Below, one piece after another: positions 21,760 to 36,029 of a stretch of DNA of 64,000 nucleotides (position 1 is the stretch's first letter; every line of letters starts with the position of its first letter). Both the position numbers and the translations under genes were made by a program. The notes under the pieces are model-generated. The model saw nothing but the letters and a program-made list of their open reading frames with translations, was not told the origin of the DNA and ran no database searches. Source of the DNA: Chrysomallon squamiferum (taxonomy: Eukaryota > Mollusca > Gastropoda > Neomphalida > Peltospiridae); assembly GCA_012295275.1 (NCBI GenBank), contig CM022666.1, forward strand, positions 10,569,002 through 10,633,001. The letters run 5' to 3'.

Positions 21760-24700
21760 AGGAACTTGGCATTGCTGTGCAGCTTAAGTGGAACAACCTG
21801 ATTCTAGGCCACCTTCCAGAAGAAACCAAACCCTCCTTTAAACATTGAGGATGAGGTAGTAATTACATCGGTGCTGCTGTAAATATTTTAAACAGTAAGG
21901 TAAAAACCACACCTTTCACTTTTCACAAGCTCAATAAAGTGACCAAAGGGGAAAAGAAAGGAAAAGAAAGAAACCAAAGAATAGGTACAAATATTTTTTG
22001 CGGTCCTTGAAATACCTTCATTTCACCTGCAGAAAAGAAATAAGTTGTTTAAAACATTCAACTAATTTGTTTTGATTGATATTTGATTAGTATCGTTTTG
22101 CAATACAAAAATAATCAGGTTATAAACACTGGTACTGTTACAAGTGATATCACAACTGCAGTAGTAAAAAAAAAAAAATGAAATATAAAAAAATAAAAAC
22201 AGACTGTAATAGACATTTAAATAAACAAATGGTACAAAACATACCAGCTGTATGTTCTTATCAATAAACAAGCCTACTAGCTGTAGGTTCATATTTCAAC
22301 ATTACTATCACATAGAAAACAGTGTTGTACAGCATGCTGCCTTACAATGATATCTGATTCTCTTTAATATGCTTGGCAAAATCTTTATGTCAATGCTAAC
22401 AATTGCAGACCACTTGCCAGGAACTTGGCATTGCTGTGCAGCTTAAGTGGAACAACCTGATTCTAGGCCACCTTCCAGAAGAAACCAAACCCTCCTTTAA
22501 ACATTGAGGATGAGGTAGTAATTACATCGGTGCTGCTGTAAATATTTTAAACAGTAAGGTAAAAACCACACCTTTCACTTTTCACAAGCTCAATAAAGTG
22601 ACCAAAGGGGAAAAGAAAGGAAAAGAAAGAAACCAAAGAATAGGTACAAATATTTTTTGCGGTCCTTGAAATACCTTCATTTCACCTGCAGAAAAGAAAT
22701 AAGTTGTTTAAAACATTCAACTAATTTGTTTTGATTGATATTTGATTAGTATCGTTTTGCAATACAAAAATAATCAGGTTATAAACACTGGTACTGTTAC
22801 AAGTGATATCACAACTGCAGTAAAAAAAAAAAAAAAAAAAATGAAATATAAAAAAATAAAAACAGACTGTAATAGACATTTAAATAAACAAATGGTACAA
22901 AACATACCAGCTGTATGTTCTTATCAATAAACAAGCCTACTAGCTGTAGGTTCATATTTCAACATTACTATCACATAGAAAACAGTGTTGTACAGCATGC
23001 TGCCTTACAATGATATCTGATTCTCTTTAATATGCTTGGCAAAATCTTTATGTCAATGCTAACAATTGCAGACCACTTGCCAGGAACTTGGCATTGCTGT
23101 GCAGCTTAAGTGGAACAACCTGATTCTAGGCCACCTTCCAGAAGAAACCAAACCCTCCTTTAAACATTGAGGATGAGGTAGTAATTACATCGGTGCTGCT
23201 GTAAATATTTTAAACAGTAAGGTAAAAACCACACCTTTCACTTTTCACAAGCTCAATAAAGTGACCAAAGGGGAAAAGAAAGGAAAAGAAAGAAACCAAA
23301 GAATAGGTACAAATATTTTTTGCGGTCCTTGAAATACCTTCATTTCACCTGCAGAAAAGAAATAAGTTGTTTAAAACATTCAACTAATTTGTTTTGATTG
23401 ATATTTGATTAGTATCGTTTTGCAATACAAAAATAATCAGGTTATAAACACTGGTACTGTTACAAGTGATATCACAACTGCAGTAAAAAAAAAAAAAAAA
23501 AAAAAATATAAAAAAAAAAAAAACAGACTGTAATAGACATTTAAATAAACAAATGGTACAAAACATACCAGCTGTATGTTCTTATCAATAAACAAGCCTA
23601 CTAGCTGTAGGTTCATATTTCAACATTACTATCACATAGAAAACAGTGTTGTACAGCATGCTGCCTTACAATGATATCTGATTCTCTTTAATATGCTTGG
23701 CAAAATCTTTATGTCAATGCTAACAATTGCAGACCACTTGCCAGGAACTTGGCATTGCTGTGCAGCTTAAGTGGAACAACCTGATTCTAGGCCACCTTCC
23801 AGAAGAAACTAAACCCTCCTTTAAACATTGAGGATGAGGTAGTAATTACATCAGTGCTGCTGTAAATATTTTAAACAGTAAGGTAAAACCACACCTTTCA
23901 CTTTTCACAAGCTCAATAAAGTGACCAAAGGGGAAAAGAAAGGAAAAGAAAGAAACCAAAGAATAGGTACAAATATATTTTGCGGTCCTTGAAATACCTT
24001 CATTTCACCTGCAGAAAAGAAATAAGTTGTTTAAAACATTCAACTAATTTGTTTTGATTGATATTTGATTAGTATCGTTTTGCAATACAAAAATAATCAG
24101 GTTATAAACACTGGTACTGTTACAAGTGATATCACAACTGCAGTAAAAAAAAAAAAAAAAAAAAAAAAAAATGAAATAAAAAATAAATAAAAACAGACTG
24201 TAATAGACATTTAAATAAACAAATGGTACAAAACATACCAGCTGTATGTTCTTATCAATAAACAAGCCTACTAGCTGTAGGTTCATATTTCAACATTACT
24301 ATCACATAGAAAACAGTGTTGTACAGCATGCTGCCTTACAATGGTATCTGATTCTCTTTAATATGCTTGGCAAAATCTTTATGTCAATGCTAACAATTGC
24401 AGACCACTTGCCAGGAACTTGGCATTGCTGTGCAGCTTAAGTGGAACAACCTGATTCTAGGCCACCTTCCAGAAGAAACTAAACCCTCCTTTAAACATTG
24501 AGGATGAGGTAGTAATTACATCAGTGCTGCTGTAAATATTTTAAACAGTAAGGTAAAACCACACCTTTCACTTTTCACAAGCTCAATAAAGTGACCAAAG
24601 GGGAAAAGAAAGGAAAAGAAAGGAAAAGAAAGAAACCAAAGAATAGGTACAAATATATTTTGCGGTCCTTGAAATACCTTCATTTCACCTGCAGAAAAGA

Positions 24701-25300
24701 AATAAGTTGTTTAAAACATTCAACTAATTTGTTTTGATTGATATTTGATTAGTATCGTTTTGCAATACAAAAATAATCAGGTTATAAACACTGGTACTGT
24801 TACAAGTGATATCACAACTGCAGTAAAAAAAAAAAAAAAAAAAAAAAATGAAATAAAAAATAAATAAAAACAGACTGTAATAGACATTTAAATAAACAAA
24901 TGGTACAAAACATACCAGCTGTATGTTCTTATTAATAAACAAGCCTACTAGCTGTAGGTTCATATTTCAACATTACTTTCACATAGAAAACAGTGTTGTA
25001 CAGCATGCTGCCTTACAATGATATCTGATTCTCTTTAATATGCTTGGCAAAATCTTTATGTCAATGCTAACAATTGCAGACCACTTGCCAGGAACTTGGC
25101 ATTGCTGTGCAGCTTAAGTGGAACAACCTGAATCAAGGCCACCTTCCAGAAGAAACCAAACCCTCCTTTAAACATTGAGGATGATGTAGTAATTACATCG
25201 GTGCTGCTGTAAATATTTTAAACAGTACGGTAAAACCACACCTTTCACTTTTCACAAGCTCAATAAGGTAACCAAAGGATAAAAGAAAGAAAAAAAAAGA
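21760..25300. repeat. Recent block of 661-677-bp units
   Basis: The anchor ccacttgccaggaacttgg lies at 22410, 23073, 23734, 24404 and 25081, giving periods of 663, 661, 670 and 677 bp. Units differ mainly in poly(A) length (about 12 to 29 A), in one added 'aggaaaagaa' block (24605-24625) and in a few substitutions (cggtgctg against cagtgctg). A partial unit precedes it at 21749-22070. Confidence 0.95.
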
Positions 25301-26629
25301 AAAAGATACATAATAATTTTTTTTTTTTTTTTACTGTTGTACATTATTTAGTATCAGTGTTGATGTAAAAACTAAGCAGCGAGATGAAATCCCTTCTTTC
25401 AGCTGCAGAAAAAAGTATCTCTTTTACATGCAGGTTCTAATAAAGTAACAAAATGAAAATTTTCAAAAAATCTGTATTTAATGAAATATTAAGATATGCA
25501 TTATCAATAATCTAAATGCATTTTGGATACTGTATAATGATTAAGTTATTCAATGTCTAAAACAATCACTTTTGACTACTTGTACTTGTGTAAATCCAGT
25601 AGGCAACGAGATAATAGCCATGTTTTTACTTGCAGAACCTTTTTTTTTTATTTGCTGTTAATGTAACAAATGAAACAAATAATTTGTTTAAAACTTTCAA
25701 CTAATGCATTTTGAATAATATTTAATTAGTATAGTTTTGGGACTATTATATTTGCAATTTCAACACAAAAATAATGGTAGTTACAAGTAGTATCAAAACT
25801 GCAGTCAAAAAAAAAAAAAAAAAAAGTAATAATAATTAAAAAAAAGATATTTTATATATATATAAAGTAAAACAACTCCTTTCACATGATTTTTTTTTTT
25901 TTTTTACAAGCTCAGTATTATAACATTAGATGGAATAATTAAAAATTAGAATTCCTTTGCTGATTAAGTTAAATATTTTGGGTACTGTGTAAATAAAGAT
26001 CAATTGACATTTGAATTCTTGTACATTGTTCAGTATTAGGATTGATGTAAATATTTTAAATGAGATGAAATCCCTTTGTTAACATGCAGAAAAAACATTT
26101 CTTTTACATGCAGATGACAGTATTCCAATAAGTTAACAAAATGAAAATTTTAAAAATATTAAATGAAATATTAATAAATTATAAATAATATAAGTCCATT
26201 TTGGGTTCTGTATGATGATTAACAATTATTCAGTCTAAACCAATCACTTCTGACTACTTGTACTTATGGTAAATCCAGTAGGCAACAAAATAAAAGCAAT
26301 CCATTTACTTGCAGAGCTATTTTTTAAATGCTGTAACAAAACAACTCATATAGAAATAATTTGTTTAAACTTTCAACCAATGTGTTTTGATTAATATTTG
26401 TTATAAGTTTTGTGATTATTATATATGCAATATCAACAAAAAATAAACAGGTTATAACCACTGGTACCATTAAAAAAAAAAAAAAAATAATAATAATAAA
26501 TAAAACATTCAAACATATATTAGACATATTAGACATTTAAAAGAACAATTGGTACAAAATGTACCAGCTGTATGTTCTTATTAATAAACAAGCCTACTAG
26601 CTGTAGGTTCATATTTCAAAATTACTATC

Positions 26630-27970
26630 ACATAGGAAACAATGTTGTATAGCATGCTGATATCTGATGCTCTTGAATATGCTTGGTAAAATCTTTATGT
26701 CAATGATAACAACTGCAGACCACTTGCCAGGAACTTGGCATTGCTCTGCAGCTTAAGTGGAACAACCTGAATCAAGGCCACCTTCCAGAAGAAACCAAAC
26801 CCTCCTTTAAACATTGAGGATGAGGTAGTAATTACATCGGTGCTGCTGTAAATATTTTAAACAGTACGGTAAAACCACACCTTTCACTTTTTACAAGCTC
26901 AATAAAGTGACCAAAGGGGAAAAGAAAGAAACAAAAGAAAAGGTACAAATATTTTTGGGGTCCTTGTACATTTAGTATTTATTAGTGTTGATGTAAATAT
27001 TGTAAACTGAGATGAAATCCTTCACTTCACCTGCAGAAAAGAAATAAGTTGTTTAAAACTTTCAACTAATTTATTTAGATTAATATTTCATTAAGATTTG
27101 ATAAATATTGTATAGCATGCTGCCTTACAATGATATCTGATGCTCTTGAGTATGCTTGGTAAAATCTTTATGTCAATGATAACAACTGCAGACCACTTGC
27201 CAGGAACTTGGCATTGCTCTGCAGCTTAAGTGGAACAACCTGAATCAAGGCCACCTTCCAGAAGAAACCAAACCCTCCTTTAAACATTGAGGATGAGGTA
27301 GTAATTACATCGGTGCTGCTGTAAATATTTTAAACAGTACGGTAAAACCACACCTTTCACTTTTTACAAGCTCAATAAAGTGACCAAAGGGGAAAAGAAA
27401 GAAACAAAAGAAAAGGTACAAATATTTTTGGGGGTCCTTGTACATTTAGTATTTATTAGTGTTGATGTAAATATTGTAAACTGAGATGAAATCCCTTCAC
27501 TTCACCTGCAGAAAAGAAATAAGTTGTTTAAAACTTTCAACTAATTTATTTAGATTAATATTTCATTAAGATTTGATAAATATTGTATAGCATGCTGCCT
27601 TACAATGATATCTGATGCTCTTGAGTATGCTTGGTAAAATCTTTATGTCAATGATAACAACTGCAGACCACTTGCCAGGAACTTGGCATTGCTCTGCAGC
27701 TTAAGTGGAACAACCTGAATCAAGGCCACCTTCCAGAAGAAACCAAACCCTCCTTTAAACATTGAGGATGAGGTAGTAATTACATCGGTGCTGCTGTAAA
27801 TATTTTAAACAGTAAGGTAAAACCACACCTTTCACTTTTCACAAGCTCAATAAAGTGACCAAAGAGGAAAAGAAAGAAAAAGAAAGAAACAAAATAAAGG
27901 TACAAATATTTGTTTGGGTCCTTGTACATTTAGTGTTGATGTAAATATTGTAAACTGAGATGAAATCCCT
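26630..27970. repeat. Block of 473-475-bp units
   Basis: A second subfamily with anchor positions 26720, 27193 and 27668. These units lack the poly(A)/'aacactggtactgttac' part and instead carry 'tagtatttattagtgttgatg' and 'agatttgataaatattgtat'. Confidence 0.92.
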
Positions 27971-30014
27971 TCATTTCACCTGCAGAAAAGAAATAAGTTG
28001 TTTAAAACTTTCAACTAATTTGTTTAGATTAATATTTGATTAGTATAGTTTTGTGACTATTATATATGAAACTTCAAAAAAAAAAAAAAAACGTTATAAA
28101 CACTGGTAGTTACAAGTATATCACATTTGCAGTAAGAGAGAGAGAGAGAAAAAAAAAAAAAAAAAAAAAAGCCCAGACTTGTATTAGACATTTAAATGAA
28201 ACAATTGGTACAAAACATGAGCAGTATGTTTATTAAATAAGCCTACCAGCTGTAGGTTCATATTTCAACATTACTATCATGAAATATTAATAATGTTGCA
28301 AAGCCTGTTGCTATACTATGATCTCTGACTGATGGTCTGGCATAAGCTTGGTAGTCAACAACTGCTGACAACCTGCCAAAAACTTGAATGTGCTCTGCAG
28401 TTTGCATGGAACAACCTGAATCAAACCCAGCTTGTATGCCGCATTGAATTCATGTCTGTCTTACAAACAGGGGGGCATTTTCACTTCATGATAAATTTGA
28501 TGTCTGACAGCATACATATTTTTGCCTTTCCTGGTCCCCTGAAGTCTACGCAACATTGAAATGACATCTTATCACGCTCATGTGATTTACAGCATTAAAA
28601 CATTCCTTTTGATGACATATTTTTGGGGATGTTTCTTAACATTTCTTTAACAGAATTTCTAGTCTACTAGATACCCACATGCTGTATTTCTTTCATGAAT
28701 ATGAATGTGTCCATAGACTTGTTTTATGTTTCAATATTACCAGAAGAAAATGGAAGAAATTGGAGAAAAAAGTGTTCTGGGTTTCTTCCGATATCCTGGA
28801 AGAAATTGGTTTCTTCCAAAAGAAACCACTTTTAAATAAGTACTACAAGGACATGGTACTAATTACTTCGGTGCTGATGTAAATATTTTAAACAGTAGAT
28901 TAAAACAACTCCTTTCCCTCTTATTTTCTTTTCCCCACAACCTCAATATTGTGATTTTTTTTGGTGGGGGGGGAGGAATAATTTAAAATTAAAATTCCAT
29001 TGCTTATTAAGTTAAATATTTTGGGAACTGTGTAAATATTTTAAACAAGATGAAATCCCTTTGTTCACGTGCAGAAAAAAACAGTTCTTTTACATGCAGG
29101 CGAAAGTATTCCAATATGGTAACAAAATGAAAATTTAAAAAATGTGTCTATTAAATTAAATATTAATAAATTATAAATAATGAAAGTCCATTTTGGGTTC
29201 TGTATAATGATTAACAATTGTTCAGTCTAAAACAATCACTTCTGACTACTTGTACATATGAGGTAAAACCAGCAGGCAACAAGATAATAATCCATTTACT
29301 TTGCAGAACTACTTTTTTAAACGTTCAGCTAAGGTGTTTTAATATTTGTTATTAGTTTTGTGACTATTATATATACAATATCAACACAAAAAATAAACAG
29401 GTTATAAACACTGGGACTGTTACAAGCAATTACATAACTGCAGTAATAAACATGTAATAAATATGAAAATAAAAATAAAAGTTCAGACATGTATTAGACA
29501 TTTAAATAAACAATTGGTGCACAACATACCAGCTGTATGTTTGTATTAATAAACAAGCCTATCAGCAGTAGGTTCATATTTCAACATTGCTATCACATAG
29601 AAAACAATGTTGTATGGCCTGCTGCCTTACAATGATCTCTGATTGATTCTCTCGAATATGCTTGCTAAAATCTTTATGTCAATGCCAACAGCTGCTTACC
29701 CTTGCCAGGAACTTGGCATTGCTCTGCAGCATAAGTGGAACAACCTGAATCAAGGCCACCTTCCAGAAGAAACCAAACCCTCCTTTAAACATTGAGGATG
29801 ATGTGGTAATTACATCGGTGCTGCTGTAAATATTTTAAACAGTACGGTAAAACCACACCTTTCACTTTTTACAAGCTCAATAAAGTGACCAAAGGGAAAA
29901 GAAAGAAAAAGAAACAAACAAAAGAAATAGATTGTTCAAAACTTTCAACTAATTTGTTTTGATTGATATTTGATTAGTATCGTACTGGTACTGTTACAAG
30001 TGATATAACAGCAC

Positions 30015-30053
<39 letters not shown>

Positions 30054-30989
30054 ATAAAAACAGAATTCAAACCTGTAACAGACATTTAAATGAACAATTG
30101 GTACAAAACATACCAGCTGTATGTTTTTATTAATAAACAAGCCTACCAGCTGTAGGTTCATATTTCAACATTACTATCACATAGAAAATATTTATAGCTT
30201 GCTGCCTTAGTGATCTCTGATTGTCTGGAATATGCTTGGTAGAAGCTTTATATCAATGCCAACAACTGCTGACCACTTGTCAGGAACTTGGCATTGTGCT
30301 GAAAGAACATAAATCAAGATGACTTTGGATTATTGGTAATAATTCATGCCTGTCTTGCAAACAGTGACACCTTAATCATGTTCAGTTTATAGAATTAAAT
30401 CTTTCCTTTTGACAATTCATTCTTGTAGGATATGCCCTACATTTTTTTTAAACAGGGTTTTTATTCCACTACATATCCATATGCATTAGATTCTTCCATG
30501 AACATTAATTCATCCACTATTTTATATTTCAATATCTTTGATGTGTTTTTTTTCCAGAAGAAAGTGGAAGAAACTGGATAAAATGCTTTTGGCTAGTTCC
30601 TTCCAAGAAACCAAACCCTCCTTTAAACACTATGATGATGAGGTAGTAATTACATCGGTGCTGATGTAAATATTTTAAACAGTATGGTAAAACAACTCCT
30701 TTCACTTTTTACAAGTTCAATAATGTAACCAAAGGTAAAGAAGAAAAATTAAAAAAGAAATGTATATAGTAAACCACTTCTGGATATTTGTACATCATTT
30801 AGTATTAGTGTTGATGTAAATATTGTACATCACTTGTCAATCTCATGGTTCACGCACCATATGTGGCTATGTGTGAAGAGATGCTTCCAGCCTCTAGATA
30901 GCAATGTATCCACATCAGTGTTGGCGATTTCCCCACCAAGTGGAATTGAGAAATATTTACTATTGATCCCAAATTGTTCAGGAAAAAAA

Positions 30990-32085
30990 TTTGATGCAAA
31001 TGGCAATCAGTTTCAAAAATGATGGGAAAGTGAATGTGTTTGTGCATCAAGGAGAAAACATGTTTATCTCTGTGTTATGAGGTTGTGTTAGTCATTAATA
31101 AGTACAATCTTTGTTGGCATTTTGACAATAAACACAGAATTATGTTCACAAATACAAGCTACAGCAGTGAAAGCCATATTTACTGTGGCTGAAGAAATTG
31201 CCTGAGCTTCAAAGTCCTTTTCAGAGAGTGCATTTTTGAAGCAGTGCATGCATGAATGTGTCAGCAAGTGTGCCCTGACCAGATACAAACTTTTGAAAAT
31301 GTCAGATTGTCAAGAAACAACCATCATGGACCGAGTTAAGGAAACAAGCATGAAATCTGCATCATGGCTGGCTGAAGAGACATGCAGTCATCTGGCATTT
31401 TCATTTGCTGTTGATGAAAGCACAGACAATATGGATACAGCACAGCTGTCTATTTTCATTAGACCTCTATTTCATGAAGGAGCTCTGGGATATAGCTGCC
31501 ATGCATGGGACCACAACAGGACATCACATTTTTTTATCAGTGGAGAATTCCATAAGCAAGAACGAATTACCATGAGAAAAGTTGGTGGAACTAACTACAG
31601 ATGGTGCTCCTGCAATGTGTGGAGGAATAACAGGCCTGATGGGACTAATGCAGGAGAAAATGCAAACAAGAAACTGTCACACACCTCTGGTAATGTATCA
31701 TTGTATTATCTATCAAGAAGCTCTCTGTGGAAATGTTCTGGAGCTGGATGATACATTGACCAGTTATGAAAAACAGTGAACTTCATTCATGTGCCTGGCC
31801 TGAATCACTGGCAGTTCCAGCTGTTCTTGCAAAAGGTGGACTCGGAGTATTGCAATGTGTCATACCATACAGAGAAGTATGGTAGCAGATTAGGAGCAAT
31901 GTCCTCAAATGTTTTTTTGAGCTTAGGGAAGATATTGCTCTTTTCATGCAAGGTAAAGGAAAACCCTTGTCTGAACTGTCAGACCCAAATTGGTTGTGTG
32001 ACTGCTATGTTGTGTGACATAAGGAGCATCTCGCGCAACTTTGCAGGGACACAAAGTTATCTGGCCAAAAAAACTACATAGGTTG
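30990..32085 (+). pseudogene. Broken hAT transposase, GTF2IRD2/ZBED type
   Basis: Plus-strand blocks in three frames follow the order of hAT transposases of the GTF2IRD2/ZBED group. 31070-31150 encodes a BED-finger-like CYEVV..YNLCWHFDNKH (after a frameshift). 31160-31490 encodes VKAIFTVAEEIA, stop, SFSESAFLKQCMHECVS, TTIMDRVKE and LAFSFAVDESTDNMDTAQLS, the last being a catalytic-core-like 'DEST' motif. 31582-31770 (another frame) encodes [19 protein letters not shown] and [19 protein letters not shown]. 31776-31880 (third frame) encodes FIHVPGLNHWQFQLFLQKVD. Internal stops and at least three frame changes show it is inactive. The C-terminal dimerisation domain and clear terminal repeats were not found. 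It adjoins the right end of the repeat array at about 30830. Confidence 0.88.
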
Positions 32086-32089
32086 GCAT

Positions 32090-34564
32090 GTTTAATAACC
32101 TGAATTAAAAATATAATCAAATGTATCTCAATCAAGAATAAGAACAGTTGAATATGTGTGCAATTTAATGACTGCTTGCATTTTATCATGAATAAGGATG
32201 GTGTGAGATGTTGTAATTTTACAGTATAAAATAATTTATAAACACTAAAAAATAATTAGTTGTAAATTTATGCATTACAATATTGCTGGTACACAACATT
32301 TACAAGCATTGTAAAACAAGCACTGCAGCAAATTTCTCACATTCAAGTGTCAAAACATTCAAATATGTGACAGATTTATTTCAGTCATCTAAGATATTCC
32401 TGCAGGATTGTGATAATTATATCTAGATAATCTGCTGTTTTCAGTGGTTCTTAAAATTTTCTGTTTGTTATAAAAAAAAATGCTATTATCAGTAATTTAT
32501 AATACAATTAATTTTATCAAATGGAATATTTTAGCTATCTCTTGTGTTTTATATATGTGTATTTAAAAAATCAAAGTGGTGTAATTGTCACATAAAAACA
32601 AGCAACAGACCAACATAAAGGAAGAAGAAGATTTTTGTTTTAAAGATTCCTTTTCCGAGTCCTAATGTTTCTATATTCTGTCTGCAGATCAGGCAAGCTG
32701 AAATGTATTCCTTGACATCTTAAACATGCTTCAGATACTGGAAATTAGCTGATACACTGGACTTTCTTCAGTGTCACTGAACATCTAACTAGATTTTCTG
32801 ATGTATGGATTACTTGAAATCTACAAATCAGAAACAGGAAACTGCCATTTTATTTAAACAATCTGCAAAGTTATCATGGGAATAAAACTGATTATATTTT
32901 TAAAAAATTACTTAAAAATCTAATTCAGATATTTTATTCTTTTATTTAGAAATATATAAAATTAAATCATTACTGTAAGCCTATTTAAATAAACAAGCTA
33001 CAAAGTATATCTTGTAACTTCTTTGCAGTAGTGTGCAAACCTGTTATACTGACTTTAAAGTTTAATAAATTAATGGAAATGTAATGTTTTCATTAAAAGA
33101 AACTAGGCTTTGTTACTGGGGGGATTAAAAGTAATTCCTAGAAGTCTGCAATTTATAAAATGTTACAAGTTTCCTACCTGGCTATTTTCCATGAGTTACT
33201 GGTCAGGAAAAATTTTCAGATGCTATCCACACAGACCAGCTAAGATAATAAAACATAAGAAAAAAATAACTTGATAAAGCTGAACAAATATTTTACATGT
33301 ATAGGAATGCACAGCATAAAATCTGAATGTTTTTTCTGGTAGTAGAAAGATTCAATGGAGCAGAGACAAAATATCTGTTTACAAATCAGTTTTGATATAA
33401 ACAGTGAATTCTCACAATTCTGTTCTTGCATTTTTTAAATATTAAAAGAATTATATCAAGAGTTTCATGTTTTTATTTCAGTTTAAAAAAATTAATTTTA
33501 AAAACCTGGGCTTTGATAAAAGAAATGTAACACTGTGGTGATGCATTTCTTGCTTACAAACAGTCATATGAGAACATTAGTCATGAGCATAAGCATAGTC
33601 TTTCAAATATTTTATTGAAAAAATAATTATTTTAATTTAAATATACATTTCTCATCTTGAAATCTTGAAATACAGGAGCTATTCATTCACAAATAAAAAA
33701 TAATTTATTATCATTACTATACATCGGTTAAATAACACACAAATAAAGCTTGCAGACACGTTTAAAAAGCATCAACTTAAGCATTAAAGCAATTCCAGAA
33801 CAAAATTTCCATTGTATTCAATGCTATTGTTATTTTCTGGCTGAATTTGTCATTAAAAATTTATATAAAATAAATAAAATAATAATAATTAGGAGTGCCA
33901 AAGGATTTTTTTTTTTTTGATTACCAAATGAAGGTGTGCTCTATACCAGTAAAAGAAAACTAGTCCCAAATGTAAAAATAAAATAACTTTTTAAAGATAT
34001 CCGTAATAGTAGGTACTGGCAGGCAAATTTTTTCTGACTTTAATTTCATATAATATGCAAAAAATTAGCACATAATGAAAGCTGTAGCAAAAAGAAACAA
34101 AATACATGAAAGATAATGACTGTCTCCAACGGGTCAAAAGATATATGCAAATTGGTATGACAGGTATTTGTTGGTTTTCAGCCGTTTTGACTAATTAGCA
34201 GAAAGGGCTGCTTTGGCCAACTGTAGTTTGAAAAGTAATTGACACAAAAGTCTGAAAATCAACAAGAGTGATGGGACCAACTTGCTAAATGAGCTCAATT
34301 TTTTCAGACTTGAATGTTTGTTCACAATAATGTGCTAAATATGCCAAAAATCTTCAAAATGGTCTTATTTGAAAAATTCAACCTGTGTTGTGAACCATTT
34401 ATCTAGATCTTTCAAATGAGATACTGGAATCTAACATATTTAAAGCCCGTAAATTTTTTTTTACCGTTTCAGTTTATATAGAACAGCACATCTTTATTTA
34501 CATAAGCAGCTTGAATTGTCACTATTAAATATTTAGTAGTAATAAGTTACTGTGGTGTGTATAT

Positions 34565-34605
<41 letters not shown>

Positions 34606-35160
34606 TGTGGTATGTATATATCATATATATATATATATATATATATATAAATGTTACTTAAAAGGACTATAAGCATTTGATGTTTAACTATAATCCTCTG
34701 CAAAACAAACTCAGGTAATCCAGAGTCTACTCCAGAAAGATTTTGCAGGTATTAATTAGGGGCAATAAAAGTTATGTAATCATGGGACTAGTTAAAGGCA
34801 ATTAAAGACACAGGTGTGATAAGTCTGTCATTTGACAGCAAACAAAAGTTATGTATCATCTGACCATTGTTGAAATTTTCTCTGATAAAGCTTATTGACA
34901 AGCAAAAATAATCTGTTTTAAAGCTGATCAATTTATTTTATTTTAAAAAAGTGATCCATTTTTTATTCAGCATTCATAAATACATTGTTCTATTATGTAG
35001 TATAGTTTGTTATGTTTACGAATTAAGATTATTGCAAAAAATTTGAAAGCAAAATAATTGACTATTTTAGAACAGAAGTAAATCGGCAAAACTTAATTAT
35101 TTCAGAATGTATTCATATTATATTTTGTAAAAGTCATAACATATAATAAAACATACATAC
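32090..35160. other. AT-rich intergenic DNA
   Basis: No coding exon was recognised. Two (TA)n runs, at 34568-34603 and 34622-34648, each preceded by 'actgtggt(g/a)tgtatatatca', form a small duplication. Confidence 0.5.
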
Positions 35161-35167
35161 TATAAGT

Positions 35168-35458
35168 TATTAAAAATGTAAGCAACAGGAATATAATCAT
35201 TTCAAATAGCATCAGTTCTTACTAGTTGCACATAAAATCTATGGCAATCTGGCTAGGTAGGAAACAATTTATGGCGATTTTGCTACGCATGTGCTATAAT
35301 GTATATGCTAAAAGTAGGACCAACAAATTATTAAAAATATAACATAGAAATATAATCATTTTAAACAGTGCCAGATGTTTCTAGTTGTACATAAAAGCTA
35401 CAGCAATTTTGGTCTGTAGAAAATGTAATGTAATGGTGATTTTGCTAAGCATGTGTTA
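35168..35458. repeat. Diverged tandem duplication (two copies of about 130 bp)
   Basis: 35168-35293 and 35328-35458 share 'ttattaaaaat', 'atataatcattt', 'ctagttg(c/t)acataaaa', 'ggcgattttgcta' and 'gcatgtg', with many substitutions between. Confidence 0.75.
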
Positions 35459-36029
35459 CTTTCAAATGCAGAGCTTATTTCTGCCAAAGAAGGCACACTG
35501 TAGTGTTGCACATTGTTTGAAAGGTAAATGAATGAGCATTCATTTGTTTCTGTAAAAAAGGTTATATTTTCAGCCAGTTTTTTTTTCAACATTGTTTTGA
35601 AGACATGAAAAAGTACATTTTTGGACATAACTTTTGATACAAGCCATTGCCAGTAACGACATGCAAACAGTTAGAAAGACTGAATTTTGACCCTCCTAGC
35701 TGTGCTAAAAATTGTAGAGCAACCCTATTTTAGGACTTTTTACTCCACGCTGTTAATTGCCAACCATGGGTGCCGAAGTGCGTTTACCACTACCATGTTT
35801 AATACTCTTGTACAAAGAACTGATTTAACATACAACAAAAACACAACAATTTAAAAGATCACATAATGTCCATCTATTTGTTTTTTGAAGAAGGGATTTG
35901 GGGGTGGAGAAAAATGGACAAAATCTTAACTTTTAACAGCTTTGACCAATTATATCGGCTAGGCTGCCAATACCTAGTAATAGTGGAAAAGTTATAGCAC
36001 TGCATAATTTTCAAAAATCCATTTTACCC

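Larger units (their letters stand above)
19190..30830. repeat. Array of about 14 related non-coding repeat units (11.6 kb)
   Basis: The anchor 'taattacatcggtgctg' (with small changes) recurs near 20055, 20931, 21861, 22518, 23182, 23843, 24513, 25191, 26829, 27302, 27779, 28859, 29810 and 30648, all in direct orientation. Other shared blocks are 'aggaacttggcattgct', 'ccaccttccagaagaaacc', 'tttcacctgcagaaaagaaa', 'aacactggtactgttacaag' and 'ccagctgtatgttc', in fixed order. Each full unit also carries a variable poly(A) tract. Outer units are diverged, partial or rearranged; inner ones are nearly identical. No conserved protein frame is shared by the units. It may be a satellite-like amplification of a non-autonomous transposon. 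Confidence 0.93.

Noticed and set aside
22062-24963. Recurrent minus-strand frames beginning MNLQLVGLFI in the repeat array
   Set aside because: They run through the poly(A)/(T) tract and differ in length and frame with it, so they are not a conserved protein.
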